Origin: Ficedula albicollis
Taxonomy: Eukaryota; Chordata; Aves; Passeriformes; Muscicapidae
Direction of reading: 5' to 3'
DNA: 64,000 nucleotides
Assembly: GCF_000247815.1 (NCBI RefSeq)
Contig: NC_021673.1
Location: 45,784,503 to 45,848,502 of the forward strand
Below, one piece after another: positions 50,093-64,000 of this stretch; positions within the stretch are counted from its first letter, which is position 1, and each line of letters opens with the position of its first letter. Under the pieces are notes generated by a model that was not told the DNA's origin, searched no databases, and saw only the letters and a list, made by a program, of their open reading frames with translations. The position numbers and the translations under genes are program-made.

Positions 50093-53000
50093 GAGAGGGT
50101 TTGAAAGACAGGTTATTTAAACAAGACAAAACCCTGTTGATTAAATTATTACTCTTTTGTATGGAGTGCAGAATGGATTTTGGTTTTTGTTCTTGCTTTA
50201 ACTGCATTGGTCTGCTCCTGAGGCAATTTGTTAGCAAGTGCTCATCTACAGGGTCACTACACAGTCATACTTTTCCCTTAATAACCTGCCTTCTGATTTG
50301 TGGTTGCTTGCTATGACTGCAGGACTCTTGTCAAAATCAGTATTAACTTGTTCTAGTCATTGAAGAGAAATGCAGTTTGATCTCTATCAAGATTAAATGG
50401 ACAACATCCTAAGAAACCTAGTTGTAACTTGGACCCTGTTTTGAGCAAGAGGTTGAACTTTAGACATCCTGAGGTGTCCTTTCAGCCACAATCTTACTTT
50501 AAAATATCATGCATTTGTGAGCTAATGGGAACTGTTCTGTAGGGCATGAAGGAGGGGCTGATAATCTCGATGATACAATCTAAACCTTTACTTTGGGCTA
50601 GAGTTCTTAAACTCTCCTTTTCTTTGCAAAAAGGATGCTAGGGATCTGTCTGCATGACAGAGAGAAGTGCCGATTTCACCTGTTGTTTCCATCCTGAAAC
50701 CTATTTGTTTCCCCAGAGCACCAGACTGTTTGTTTGCTTTGGCTTTATAGGAATTTGAAGAATTTTCTCTAAACCCCATGCCTTTATGAATATGAAAGAG
50801 ATCTGAAAGGCCTTCATTTTGACCCGCAAAACTCAGAATCCTTCTGGGGTTTGCCTGAGACTCAAATTTTTATCCTGTTAAGTTATGCTAAAATGATTTT
50901 CAGTGTGTGGCATTTTAAGTTACCAGAATAATACTGCTCATATATTTTGTATTTCTATTGACGAATTTCAGCGAAATTTGCCCCAGGAGAAATCTAGCTT
51001 TATTCTTTTTTTGCTATAGGGAAACTGAGCCTGCAGGTTGTTAAACTAGGAGTCCCAGAAGGTTAACGAAGGTCTTCAGCTTTGATCTTCTAATTCCCAG
51101 ATTTGTCCTTTACCCACATCTACCTGCAGGTTTTGCATCTCACCTTTGCTTTCATGAATGTGTCTTCCTTCTGCTACAGTTTTCTAAGTAGGACCATATT
51201 TCTGTTTTTATTAAATTGCAATTCCTAAAACCATTATTAAGGTATTTCCCTGCTGAATAGGAGGGGTGAGAATGCAAACTAGGTAGATCAAAAATTTCAT
51301 TTGGAAATATTATTATCCAGTATTACCAGTATCTGACCATGACCAGAGAGGTATCCGGAGAAGCAAATATGGAAGCATCATTTCGGGGCCAGGAGCTCCA
51401 CTGATTCCCAGCAGCTTTTTGAGGGGCAGCATCTTCTGTGAAAACAGTGCTGACCAAAAGGAGATGTTATGGTAGAGTGGACTAAAAATGCAAATGCCTC
51501 AGGTGTGTTGTCACTCCTGACTGTATTCAGGGTGGGTTGAGCACAGGGGTAGATGAGTAACAGCTGATGGATCCCTCATTGTCCTTGGGTACATGAGGAA
51601 TTCGATTATTTCCACAGCTCTAACAGTGACCCAGGAGGGCAAGCTACTGACTTTTCAACCAAGACAGACCTAGATGAAGCAAAACTAATTCTGTGTGCCT
51701 TTTTGTGTCAATATATTCATTGATGGCGGTGTGCCACTCCAGTGGGGTTTCACTTTTGACCCCTGCCTCTCCCAGATGCTGCAAATTGGTGCTGTGTCAA
51801 GTGAGTTTTGTTACATTGGGAGGTAGAGGGAGGATTCTTGCTGCTTTCTCAGAGAAATAGTGCTGTGTTACTGCACTCACTGAAAACAACTTGGTAATTT
51901 ACTGGGAATTAAATGTTGCTATTATAATAAAATATATAATTTATAAAAATTAGATTGCTCTGTCAAGAAACTCAGAGATTCATGTGCCTACTTGAATATA
52001 TATATATATATGCAAATCTAATGGATGCAAGGCTATAAATGCAGAGGAGAGAGAATGATTACAGCATTAGATTTGTGTAGTGATCTATCTATAAAAGTCA
52101 AACAGTCAAGGCATTTTTAAAGGAAAATTAGGATATCATTAACAGATGAGTAAGTTTTCAGACAAGATAAAATGAAGATAAACTGTGATATTTGCTAGAT
52201 AAAAGGAAGATATTTGTTTTCAAATCTTCAGGCCTCTCCAAAGCTGCTTGAATAGATTTGCACCTTAAAAACACCTTAGTCTGTCTGTCAGAAGGATCCT
52301 CCTGGCCCTCTACAGATAAAATCCAACCTTTTCTTCACATAGCAAACTTCCGTGCTGTGTTTATCACTAGCAGCAGCTGTCAGGATAGAATCAGGATGCT
52401 CTTCTTCACTCCCTTGAGTTTCTTACAAGCTTGACTTGCTCGATCCCTTTTTTTTTATGTATATACCTCTCTGAGTTTTGAGGTACACAAGCATTGTTTG
52501 TGTGTGGTTTTAGCAGAGTGATTTCACAAACAAAAATTGCAAGCATGAAAATTGGTAGCAGAGGTTGAAAGCACAATGGAGATCCTGTGTGAAATCAGAA
52601 CAAGCTCTTATGGATGATCTGTAAAAGGAAATTTTGAAAAGGATCTGTTTCTATATGTCAGTTTTTGAAAGATGCAGGGCAGGATAAAGAGAAGATTGCT
52701 TTGAGGAAATAGGACACTTGACTTTAGGAATCTGTAATCCATCTTGTTTTAATAGAAGGTAAATGGCATTTGTGTATATTCTTATACTGACTAACACAAG
52801 CCAGAATTTTGATGTATGAAAGACTGAAGCAGAAAAAGGCCAGTATATGTTAGGTCCAGGAGATGAATTGAACCACCCTCCTGGTAGTCAATGGCACTTT
52901 TTGATCACAAGCAAATCCATGAATAACCAATTACAGTTTACAGTCCCCATGCCACAAAAGCCCGTGTATCATATCGCTTTACTGGAGTACAGGTATGCTG

Positions 53001-53482
53001 GGGCTCCTACTGGCTACTCAGCACTACTTGGAGGAAATAAGGATTTTATGGAGTATTGTTTTGTTAATTTGCTCTCAATTAAAATGTTATGCTAGAATGA
53101 AGGCAGTCACAGGAAAGTACACCATCACAAGGAGTGCTGCAGCGAGCTTCACAGAGAGCACAAAGCACTCGGAAAACCACAGTTCGAAGCATGAAAACTA
53201 ACAGGGACATACACGTACAGTAGTAGGGATGCAAGGATGTCCTGTGGGGCTCCTGAAACCTCTGGGCACTTTAAATTTTGTGTTTCGTAGTGGTGGGACA
53301 CATTATCAGTCCTTTTATCAGAATTTATTTATTGCTGAGCTTCTTATCAAGGGTTCTGGTACATATTCAACCAACTTGCTGTGACGTGAAATGCTTTGGA
53401 AATTCTTCTCAAGAATCACAGAGCTGCAAAACAGAAAGGTGATTCTTCTGAGTTCTTGCAGATTCCTTGCTCTGTGAATATA

Positions 53483-53521
53483 TACATATATATATGTGTC
53501 TGTGTGTATATATATATATCT
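53483..53521. repeat. TA/TG microsatellite
   Basis: A compound (TA)n and (TG)n run with short interruptions: TATATACATATATATATGTG followed by TCTGTGTGTATATATATATA. Confidence 0.9.
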
Positions 53522-56500
53522 CTGTTTCATTCATGTGGAAATAAGGTTATGATTCATATGTAAGGATGAGGACCTCAACAGAAAGTATAAATCATCTTGT
53601 TGGACTGAAGAGCAGCAGATCATCACCATTCCCATTCAGTGTCAGAAACCTGGCCAGATCTGTATCCAGACACCCATGCTGCCTCCTTTTGTTAGCTGTG
53701 CATTTACCCAGACAAGTCTAGTTTAGAAATGCTGGCCAAAGCAGGGTTAGAGTAAATGTTGGTTTGAGTTCAGTCAGTGTTTCTAGGAGATGTCATTAAT
53801 AAATCACTGTCATATGTTCAAGTCCATAGTTCGGCTAGGCCATTTTGCTAGCATTAGGGAAAGCCATGGTCAAGCTTCCCAGATGGAATTTAAATATAGG
53901 GTAACAGAAAAAGAATCAGCTTTGAATATGGTCTAGAAAAGTGGAGGTGTTAGGTCTCTAGTTAAGCACTGTAGTACTAATGCAGTTTTTGTACACCTAC
54001 AAGTATCAATAAATTAACTTCCCAGCACCATATGAAGCAGGGAAGTCGCTTCATTCCCCAGAAGAAAGGAAAGCTGATCATGTGTTTGTTTGCTGCCTTA
54101 ACCACATTGTGGTACAGGATGAGGTGCAGGCTGGCTGGGCCATGGCAGTGAGGATATGGGATTCTGCAAGCTGGCTGGGCAGAATTCACTCTGGGTTATT
54201 GCTGTCACCTCTGATGTGGCCTGTGTCTGACTTCTGTCTTCTTTCAAGACAGTTAGTAGAAATGCACACAGGCTTTTCTCTCTGGCTGCACTTTTTCTGG
54301 CTGATGTGTTGAATTTTAAACAAGCTATCTGGCTCTTCCTTCAGTTTACTGTGGAGGGAGTATTTGCTGCTTGACTATTGATGTGTTATTCTTAAAATTG
54401 AATAGAAATAATTACAGTATCCAGTATTTCAAAATACATGCTGTCTAGCATGGCCTGTGAGGCACTTCCTTATTCTAAACAGAGAAAAAGCAAACCTCTG
54501 ATCATAGTTCAGTGCCTTTAATGCAGGTACCTCTCTTTCTCAGGAGGAATTTCTATGTGGAACTTGAGAGTTAAAGAAAGAAAAGAGGAAATTATTGGAA
54601 AGACTCCTGCTGCATCCTAGTTTTCTTCCTTTCCCTCCCCCAATGTTTGAAAAATTACTGTCACTGTTAGTGTCCTCTGATCTCTAATTAGAGAGACTGG
54701 TCAAAATGAGAAGCAAGATTTCTGAATAACAAACCTAACCTAAGCCAAGAATTCTTTCAGCCACCAGCTGTTTTTCTGTACCATGTATCTTAGCCCATCA
54801 CTGCACCTTGGAAAGACTAGATTTCTTTAAAAATCCCATTTCATCCTTCTTATCCCAGCCATACAGACACTACAGTCTGATCTAAAATCTCTGTGAAGCC
54901 TCCATTGCTGCCATCGGTTCAGGCTGAGCTGCACTAGGGCAGGATCTGCCCCATGGCTGCAGAGACACAGAATAAAGATTTCAGGCTGCTCATCTGTAAT
55001 ACACAGGTTTCCCATGGGTGCTACCTGTATCCTGGTCTTTGTCTGGATGCTGAGCTCAGGGCTAAAGTACAGGCTGCTCGTGATGAAACATCCAAGGTCA
55101 TGCACAGCAAAGCAAGAAGTGCAGATTTTGAAATGCAACATTGACCATGCGGAAGGACAAAATTGCCAAGGAAAATAGTGTGAATTAATTAACTCCTGAT
55201 GTTGGAGTGCTGGTCTGCAGGGAGCTTGCCCAGTCAAGGGGCTGAGCATGTGATGCTGCTGGCACATGACTGGGTCATTTTCCCAGAGGGAAGGAGGCAG
55301 CACAGAAGTCCTTCTGAATTTTTTATCCTCCCAAATTTAGGTGGCTACAGACCCATTTCTTCTGGTTCTACCTGCATTTAAGCAGATGAGATAGATAATT
55401 ATTCTCTCAGTTAGTGCATAAATACTCATAGACTGGCAACATCCCTCGTGTGTGGAGCAATACTGCCTGTGCCTGCAACTGGTCAGCTATGTGGAAAATA
55501 AAAAAAATCAGCATCAGGTGGAAATGTATGGAAACTGGGAATTAGGGGGAAAAAAGAGCTCTGAAAGCCTGGAAAAGCATTTGAGAAATGCTGGAGCGTT
55601 TGGCATTACGCAGCACTGGCAACATCAGTGCTCTGTGTGCAGCACTTGCTTGTGGTGGCTTGGTTTTAGTGGAGTTTTTCATGGTCCCATAAAGGATAAA
55701 AACTTCTTGCTACCTAACAAAACATGCTGTGTAGTTTAATTAGCTCCCTGGGAAGGGAAAATCTCCATGGATTTAAAATACAGGAAGACTGGTGGATTTA
55801 AAGCAGCTCTGCAAACACAAGCCAAGTTTTTGGCTGGTCTCCTGACTTCCAGTTGCAGAGGATATTTTTTGTCCCTCTTATCAGACCTCTGTGCTATCTT
55901 CCTATGTTTTGCAATGTAAAGGAAGTAATGCTTTTACTTAATGTGGGGTTTTTTTCTTTTTTTAATCATCATTCTTGACTGAAGTTAGAAGAAGCCTCCA
56001 CCTTTCTGCCCCACCGCCTTCGATTTGTGTATCCTAGGAGGAGGCTGCTACCCTGACGACTGGCACATCACTCACAAAGCTGTGTGCTGATCTTCCTCCA
56101 TGGGAACCCGTTCATGAGAATCCCACTCAATCCTTAAACATCTGGCAACAGATTATGGTTAACTGTGTTTTCAGCAGTTAAATCCAAAGTTGCTTGCCCC
56201 AAGGGACTCAGAAAAAAGGAGAGAGCATCTGTTAATTTGTCTTGGGCTTTATTCCTGCACCTTTGTGACAATCTGTTTCTCAGTTCTGAAGTGCAATATC
56301 AAATATTCCCACACATAGCTTAGAAACCAAAGGCCCAGAGAGGTGTGTCCATCCCTATAATCCTCTTGCTTTTGCAGTTTGTGTCAAAAACTGCTCTTCA
56401 GTCTCGGAATTTCTGTGTTGCTTCTTGTAGTCTGACCTCTGCCTTAGGGAAAGTATCAGAAGTTGTCTTATTTTCTGATCAATAGTTAAAAGTTCATTTC

Positions 56501-57408
56501 TTGGGGCATTCACTAGTACAGACATCTGGCTTCATTCTCACATTGCTTGTCTTTGAAACAGTTAATATCTATTAATCAGTTAATATCTGGTTTCCTACTA
56601 CAAAAAGAAGACTTATGTATGGACTGAAAAAATTTAACATTTCTACAGAAACTTGCATAAACCTAGGATAGGATCACTTTTAGAAATAGTATCTGTGGGA
56701 TTGGTGGAATTCCTGATTTTGGGTAGTTCCCAGATCACTAAAAGGAACAGGTTTTCACAATTATGATGCTGTAAATTAATATCTGTGAATGAGGAGATGC
56801 TAAAAAATAAAAAATCCTATTGTAGCCCTATTCAGGGGGTTTCCCACTGCAACTAGAGCCTGAGGACTTCCCATTCCTGAAGAATTTCTTCTGGCAGAGG
56901 TCCTAATTCTGACCACCAGAGAGACAGGCATGTTAAATGCTGGCAAATAATTATGAATCTTGAATCTGGATTTCCCTGTCGTGTGGGTCATTTTACTTAT
57001 AAGTGAATGACTAAATTTTTGGCTGGATTCAAGTATCTCTTCCTGAAAAGCTGAAGACTTTGCACAGCTAAGATCCAGCACATTTCAAGCCACCTTATTC
57101 CATCAATCATTGTAGAAAAAAACTTTCTCCTTCTTTTTAGTCTTTACTTGGGATTAATCTTGTTGTCATGAATATATTCTTTTCAATTTTGCCTGATAGT
57201 TTGGGTTCATCTGTAAATGTGTGTTTTTCTTTGTGAGTCCAGAAGGATTTTTACCAAATCAGGTGCAGATAAATAAAGTTCTGGATACAGTTTCTAGATT
57301 GAACTGCATTAATCAAATGATTTAAGCTACAAATTGCGAGTTCAAAAGTTATTATTTTCTGAGCTTTTTCTAATTAATAAAAAATCTTTCAAATGTGTTC
57401 AGAAGCAG

Positions 57409-58264
<856 letters not shown>

Positions 58265-58269
58265 AGCAG

Positions 58270-61200
58270 TATCCTATTATATATATCCCAAATCATCCTG
58301 CTAGGAGTTAAAACTCTCTTTAGATCTTTGCTTATAACCATCTGTGTCAAACAGCAAATAATAAGGCAGAAAGTGGAAAAACAAAAGACAATCTTGTTTG
58401 TTGTTCGACATGGTCTTAGACTTCTAAGAGAGGCATGAAGTAATCTATTTGGGTTTATTTCTTAAAGAGAAACAGGGATATGTGATCTGAGCTCAGACCT
58501 CTGAAATGAGAAATTAAAGAATATAAAGCTGAGGAAGTTAAAAATGGACAGGTTGGTTTGGGTTTTACAACCTCCTTTATTGGTATGTATAGAAATGTTG
58601 GCAGCTTATTTCTCTTTGGGTGTTCCTTCTCTCCTGCCCCAGACATGCCTCTGCTGTTTTTCCTAAACCCATTATTTCCCATCTTCTTCACAACTTTGCT
58701 GGCCCCTTCAAGCTGGGTGCTTTGTGCTGGCAAGGAGCATGGGAGTCCTCTGCTCTACAAAGTGCAGTGCAGGGAAGGTTCTGTGGCAGTGGCAGCCTGA
58801 GCTGGGCTTTGAGGCAGGGAAACAGCCTGGGGAAGGCACAGCAGAACAGCACTTTATGGGTGCTCAGTTGCCTGGTCCTTGCAAGCTCCTGTGCATTTGG
58901 CCTTGGGCTTACCTTTGAACATTAACCCTGTGGTGTTTTTGCTAGTAATGACCTGGTTTAAGTGGGTACCCCCAGGTGACCAAACTGCACACCATATGAA
59001 TTCTAACATCCCCACAGAACACTGATGCTTGGGGCTGCTGTTCACCAATGGATTAACTCAGAGCAGCTTTGGAGAAGATCAGAGCTTTCAAATTTTAACC
59101 CCCTGCCATGTTCACATCCTCTCTGATCTTTCTTTCTCTCTCATTCTCTGACAATACAGGAGACAATCGTGTTCTTTCAGAACCTGTGCTGCAGAAAAAG
59201 CAGTCAAATTTTCTGATCCCATGACATGCAAAAGAAGCACCCTGCTCTCACAGGAGGAAAGAGACAAACACTGCTGTCACATCCTCCATGTCACCTCACC
59301 AAGGCAAATTGTCCTCTAATCTAGGACTGAGTGGTAAATTGAAGCAGAGGGCCAGGAAGCAAGCTTGCAAATTAGTCTACTTAGAAGGTTGTGCTTTACA
59401 TATTTGGGCATAATTGAACCATCATGACTAATTCACAGAATAATTCTATGTTGACAGAAAAAGAGTCATCCATTCCCCTAAGATTAAATATCAGGAAAGT
59501 CTACTTTTTGAACCCCCTTCTTTCTATCCTAATGGATGTGATCGTGAAACAGACGTATTTACTCCTTTTTATACGTAAAGGAGTCTTTCTCAATTCTGCA
59601 CTATAAAGGCACGAATAAGGCAATGTACATCAAGGATGCTTATTGCTGTTTATGTGTCTTTGAAAGAGATGTCAAGGTCATTTTTCCTATTGTATCCCAG
59701 GCTTGTTCAGTAATGAAGTAAAAAAAACCCTCATGCCACAGCTTTTTCTGCTGTGAATAGTACAGCAATCATATTTGCAGAGAGAAGCCTTCTGTTATTC
59801 CTACATTGGCTGCATCAAATTGATGGCTATTCTCTTGTAGATGGATATCTGTCTTGCACAGCTCCCTTTCCATTACAGTAGGCAACAGTTGGCTGTGCTG
59901 TGATGGGGTTCTGTATGGAATACCTTGATGCCCACAGTTATTCCCAGAGAGTTTCTTTCAGATTTCTCATTAACCATTCTGCACAGATGCAAAAATGAAT
60001 ACTGAAAAAGATTTGGTAATTCCTATGAAAGCATCCTGCTGTAAACAAAGAAATAGTTCTCTCATCCATCTTTAATGCCTCTCTATAGGCTGATCCTTAA
60101 ATGTGATATGCTGCCTTCAACACCATGAAAATCAGTGGAAAATTGGAAAGAGAAAAGGAAGCAAAATAGCAAGAACCTCAAGCTTCTATGCCTTGAGGGT
60201 AAACAAGCAGTAATCAGTGGAATTAGATAAGCAGGGCATGATATAAGACATCAGTGACTTTCTTTCCTGTCTTATTTCTAATCATTCTATCATGTCTTAG
60301 GACCATATGTTCAGCTATATTAACTGACTAAAATGCAAATTAGTAGTGGAAATACAGTTTTGTCTTTGTTGAATTATTGGGCTGATAAAGTACAAGTCCT
60401 ACCCTCTATTACCCCTTGGTTTATTTCATGCTTGCTAATGCTCAGTTGTATCTGTGAAATAGATGTTCCCTTGTATTGAGCAGACTTTTACAGACCTGGA
60501 CACCAGCACAGGAAAGCAAAAAAGATTCCTCACATCATCTTTTCTTGTATCCAGCATCTCTTGTGGACTTTTGTTTTTTAAATTTTTTTGAAATCCATTA
60601 ATGTCTCATAAATATTTGTTGCACCTCTAGAGGCTCTGCACTATAATATGTCTGATGTATCTTTTCACTTCCAGCTATTCCAATTGATCTGTTTCCTTCA
60701 GCTGTTGCTTTTAATATTTATTCTTCTCCTTTGTCTAGCCACTGTTTTTCCAGCTCTAACACCTTTGCTTCTTCCAAGCAAAGGCTAGTCTGGTTTCCCT
60801 CACTGTAATTCTCTCCATGATTTCCTCTAACATCTTCCAAACAGGTATCTTCACCTCCTTCCTCTGTGACTGGTTTGAGGTCCCCCTGTCCAGGTTCCTG
60901 GCACCTCCTGCAGTGCCACTCCACAGTCTGTAGCTCAGATGAGTGGCTGGGCTTGTGCACACCATGCTTCTTTTTGACCTGCAAAGACATCAAGTCATCT
61001 TGCTGCAAATCCCTTAGGTACCACAACTGGAAATGCAGCCAGGGCCAGCATCCTGCTCACAGGCACTGGGAGCCCCAGCCAGGATGCAGAAGGTTATGGT
61101 TAAAGGACCTGAAGCTGTGTGAGAAAAGAGTTTGGGAATAGCTTATGTTTCATAAAATTTTGCCAGAAGACTGAACTTCACCTGAAAGACCCTGCTCACA

Positions 61201-61450
61201 AGTGACTGGTTTCTGGGTCTGTAGGTGTATTTTCCTCCCATATGTAATCAGAAGCCAAGCAAGCTGCCTTTTCATCCCAGCCACAGGTCTTTTCAGCCCT
61301 GTCACACCAATCCCCACTTCCTCTCTTTCAATGGCTAATTGAAAGCAGATCTTGCAACTGGACTAGACTTCGCTTTTAACATTCCAGGTGAATCAGTGCC
61401 ACTGCTGCTTCTCACATTTCTTGTTTGACCCCAAATGTTCCCTGGTGGCT
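58270..61450. other. Region with no supported gene
   Basis: Only short, domain-free frames are visible. The longest, 102 codons on the minus strand at 60718-61026, is rich in Glu and contains HCRRCQEPGQG; it has no match I recognise and no splice context that supports it. Confidence 0.55.
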
Positions 61451-64000
61451 GCATGGAGCTGCCACCCAGGTAAGATGCTGCTCACAGGTGCAGGTGGGAC
61501 CTTTTCCTGCCATTTCCCAGCATGGAGAGGGCCACATGATGAACATAAAGCCCTGCTGTGAGCCAGGGGTTGTGGTGTGACCTGATTTCCCCAAGTGCTG
61601 CCCTGCCAACCACCCCAAGATGGCCTGCTGGCTGCCTTCTTTCTGAGCAGTGTTTCTCTTTCTGCTCATCAGCCTGTGCAGCCTGACTGCTATTAAAACT
61701 GCAGGTAGCTGTGCTGATTTGCACCTCCCAAGGATCCAGCCCATCCTGCTGGTACATTATTTTAAATGATGAAAGCATCAGAAGTGCTTGACTTTTCCTA
61801 ATCAGAATTGTCGCAATTTTCTGTGGTGATGTGATGTCACTTTTAATTAATTAATTAATTAATTACTTGGTTTATTTTGTTGAAGAAACACTGTGAAGGT
61901 AGATTTTCTTCCCAACAATGCCAGGTTCACTGTGACACAACTAATAAAAATTGGGGGTCACCTTTATCCTTGTGTAGTGTTGAAGCAAAAGGAGCAGGGT
62001 TTCACTAAGCACTCAGTCAGCAGCACAAGGGGTGCTCCCTGACACAGCTCATCTGGAAGTGCTTTGGAGCAGCATCAGCCCCAGCACCACTGGGTGCTCA
62101 CCCCCAGGCTGCCATCGTTGCTCTCCCTGTGAAAACCGTGGAATGTGGGAAAAGCTTGCAATGCCGTTTCAAGCAGAGTAGCTCATTGCTTATGCCAGGG
62201 TGAAATGAAAGGAAATCAGTCTCCAAGGGGCAGCTCTGTGAGCATACATATTTCTTTAAATAAAGAGCTCATGTTATGAGAGCAGGCGATGCCATAGGTA
62301 GGGAGTAATGGGCTCGTTGCCATGGGAACTGCTCTTTCTACTTGAATAGCAAAATCAATAATTGCCTAAAATCTCCACTGTGTGTTTGGAGTTTGGTCCT
62401 CTTTTGTCATGTAGGTTTTATGAGAGGGGACATGATGGGTTCTGCAAGAAAACAAAACCTCTGTGGAAGCTCTGTGCTGTTTCCTGCCCATCTTGGGCCC
62501 AGTGCAGTGACAAATTAATGCCATACCTTAATTTAAATAGATGGAGGCTTTATTCTGCTGTGCTGCAGGTGTAATTCTGTAACCCTTGCCTTTATTTGAG
62601 AGGAGCAAAGCCTGTGCTGCTAGGAATGGCAACCAAAATACCAGCAAGGTTATCAGTCATGGTCAAGACTGCTGGCAGCAGTAAAGACTGTGTCGACTGC
62701 ATGGAGCTGCCACCCAGGTAAGATGCTGCTCACAGGTGCAGGTGGGACCTTTTCCTGCCATTTCCCAGCATGGAGAGGGCCTTGCATGGAGCTGCCACCC
62801 AGATAAGATGCTGCTCACAGGTGCAGGTGGGACGTTTTCCTGCCATTTCCCAGCATGGAGAGGGCCACATGATGAACATAAAGCCCTGCTGTGAGCCAGG
62901 GGTTGTGGTGTGACCTGATTTCCCCAAGTGCTGCCCTGCCAACCACCCCAAGATGGCCTGCTGTCTGCCTTCTTTCTGAGCAGTGTTTCTCTTTCTGCTC
63001 ATCAGCCTGTGCAGCCTGACTCCTATTAAAACTGCAGGTAGCTGTGCTGATTTGCACCTCCCAAGGATCCAGCCCATCCTGCTGGTACATTATTATAAAT
63101 GATGAAAGCATCAGAAGTGCTTGACTTTTCCTAATCAGAATTGTCGCAATTTTCTGTGGTGATGTGATGTCACTTTTAATTAATTAATTAATTAATTACT
63201 TGGTTTATTTTGTTGAAGAAACACTGTGAAGGTAGATTTTCTTCCCAACAATGCCAGGTTCACTGTGACACAACTAATAAAAATTGGGGGTCACCTTTAT
63301 CCTTGTGTAGTGTTGAAGCAAAAGGAGCAGGGTTTCACTAAGCACTCAGTCAGCAGCACAAGGGGTGCTCCCTGACACAGCTCATCTGGAAGTGCTTTGG
63401 AGCAGCATCAGCCCCAGCACCACTGGGTGCTCACCCCCAGGCTGCCATCGTTGCTCTCCCTGTGAAAACCGTGGAATGTGGGAAAAGCTTGCAATGCCGT
63501 TTCAAGCAGAGTAGCTCATTGCTTATGCCAGGGTGAAATGAAAGGAAATCAGTCTCCAAGGGGCAGCTCTGTGAGCATACATATTTCTTTAAATAAAGAG
63601 CTCATGTTATGAGAGCAGGCGATGCCATAGGTAGGGAGTAATGGGCTCGTTGCCATGGGAACTGCTCTTTCTACTTGAATAGCAAAATCAATAATTGCCT
63701 AAAATCTCCACTGTGTGTTTGGAGTTTGGTCCTCTTTTGTCATGTAGGTTTTATGAGAGGGGACATGATGGGTTCTGCAAGAAAACAAAATCTCTGTGGA
63801 AGCTCTGTGCTGTTTCCTGCCCATCTTGGGCCCAGTGCAGTGACAAATTAATGCCATACCTTAATTTAAATAGATGGAGGCTTTATTCTGCTGTGCTGCA
63901 GGTGTAATTCTGTAACCCTTGCCTTTATTTGAGAGAAGCAAAGCCTGTGCTGCTAGGAATGGCAACCAAAATACCAGCAAGGTTATCAGTCATGGTCAAG
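61451..64000. repeat. Tandem repeat of a 1333-bp unit, running off the window
   Basis: Copy one spans 61451-62783 and copy two starts at 62784, continuing past the end (1217 nt seen). Corresponding positions differ by exactly 1333, and I count about seven substitutions in the visible part. The unit holds a (TTAA)n tract (about 61848-61864 and 63177-63198) and no recognisable gene. The tail of copy one (62699-62783) repeats the first 85 bp of the unit. Confidence 0.95.
62699..62783. repeat. 85-bp partial copy at the junction of the 1333-bp units
   Basis: GCATGGAGCTGCCACCCAGG restarts here and again at 62784, so the first 85 bp of the unit occurs twice in tandem at the junction. This may be the footprint of how the duplication formed. 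Confidence 0.9.

Larger units (their letters stand above)
48241..57408. other. AT-rich region, no supported gene
   Basis: Both strands carry only short frames without recognisable domains. Contents are AT-rich tracts (48870-49140, 51900-52020), (TA)n microsatellites near 51996 and 53485-53520, and a 61-bp tandem duplication at 49971-50092. It could be intron or intergenic DNA upstream of TMC2. Confidence 0.55.

Noticed and set aside
60718..61026. 102-codon Glu-rich minus-strand frame with HCRRCQEP
   Set aside because: The two-cysteine motif is not a complete zinc-binding pattern, and I could link it to no gene or mobile-element protein.
61412..63077. Matching 95-115 codon frames in both 1333-bp units
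   Set aside because: Their similarity follows from the recent duplication itself and is not evidence of coding conservation.

Overview
The window is vertebrate nuclear DNA, most likely from a bird and probably a songbird. The evidence is one intron-rich gene with GT/AG junctions, CR1 LINE remnants, and a solo LTR whose first bases (TGTCCTGGTTTGG) match, from memory, a common songbird endogenous-retrovirus LTR. I see no bacterial-type operons, CRISPR arrays, tRNA genes or rRNA genes.

The only gene I can support is TMC2 (transmembrane channel-like 2), on the minus strand. Transcription runs from high to low coordinates, from about 38.7 kb (possibly 44-47 kb) down to a poly(A) signal near 6.52 kb. 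I placed 20 coding segments by reverse-complement translation, splice sites and codon phase. With the start at 38734 they total 2805 nt, an intact frame of 934 codons plus stop; human TMC2 is about 906 residues from memory. The middle 17 or so exons are near-certain. The first coding exon and the proline/arginine-rich last exon are less secure. TMC2 is a pore-forming subunit of the hair-cell mechanotransduction channel, and the TMC signature CWETxVG-E is present, split between two exons.

Layout: 1-6490, sequence downstream of the gene with no supported gene; 6500-38734, TMC2 exons and introns; 38735-47400, probable 5' part or upstream flank with a CR1 LINE, a minus-strand LTR-like block and a CpG-rich patch; 47400-57400, AT-rich DNA without a recognised gene; 57409-58264, solo LTR with a 5-bp target-site duplication; 58270-61450, nothing recognised; 61451-64000, a 1333-bp unit repeated in tandem at about 99% identity and running off the window.

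Two features stand out beyond the gene. Four uninterrupted poly(G) blocks (843, 475, 473 and 433 nt), all G on the plus strand, most likely mark assembly or base-calling artefacts. There is also an unusual number of two-copy direct tandem duplications (units 17 to 90 bp, plus the 1333-bp unit), several of them beside TMC2 exons. I did not find a convincing new biological system.
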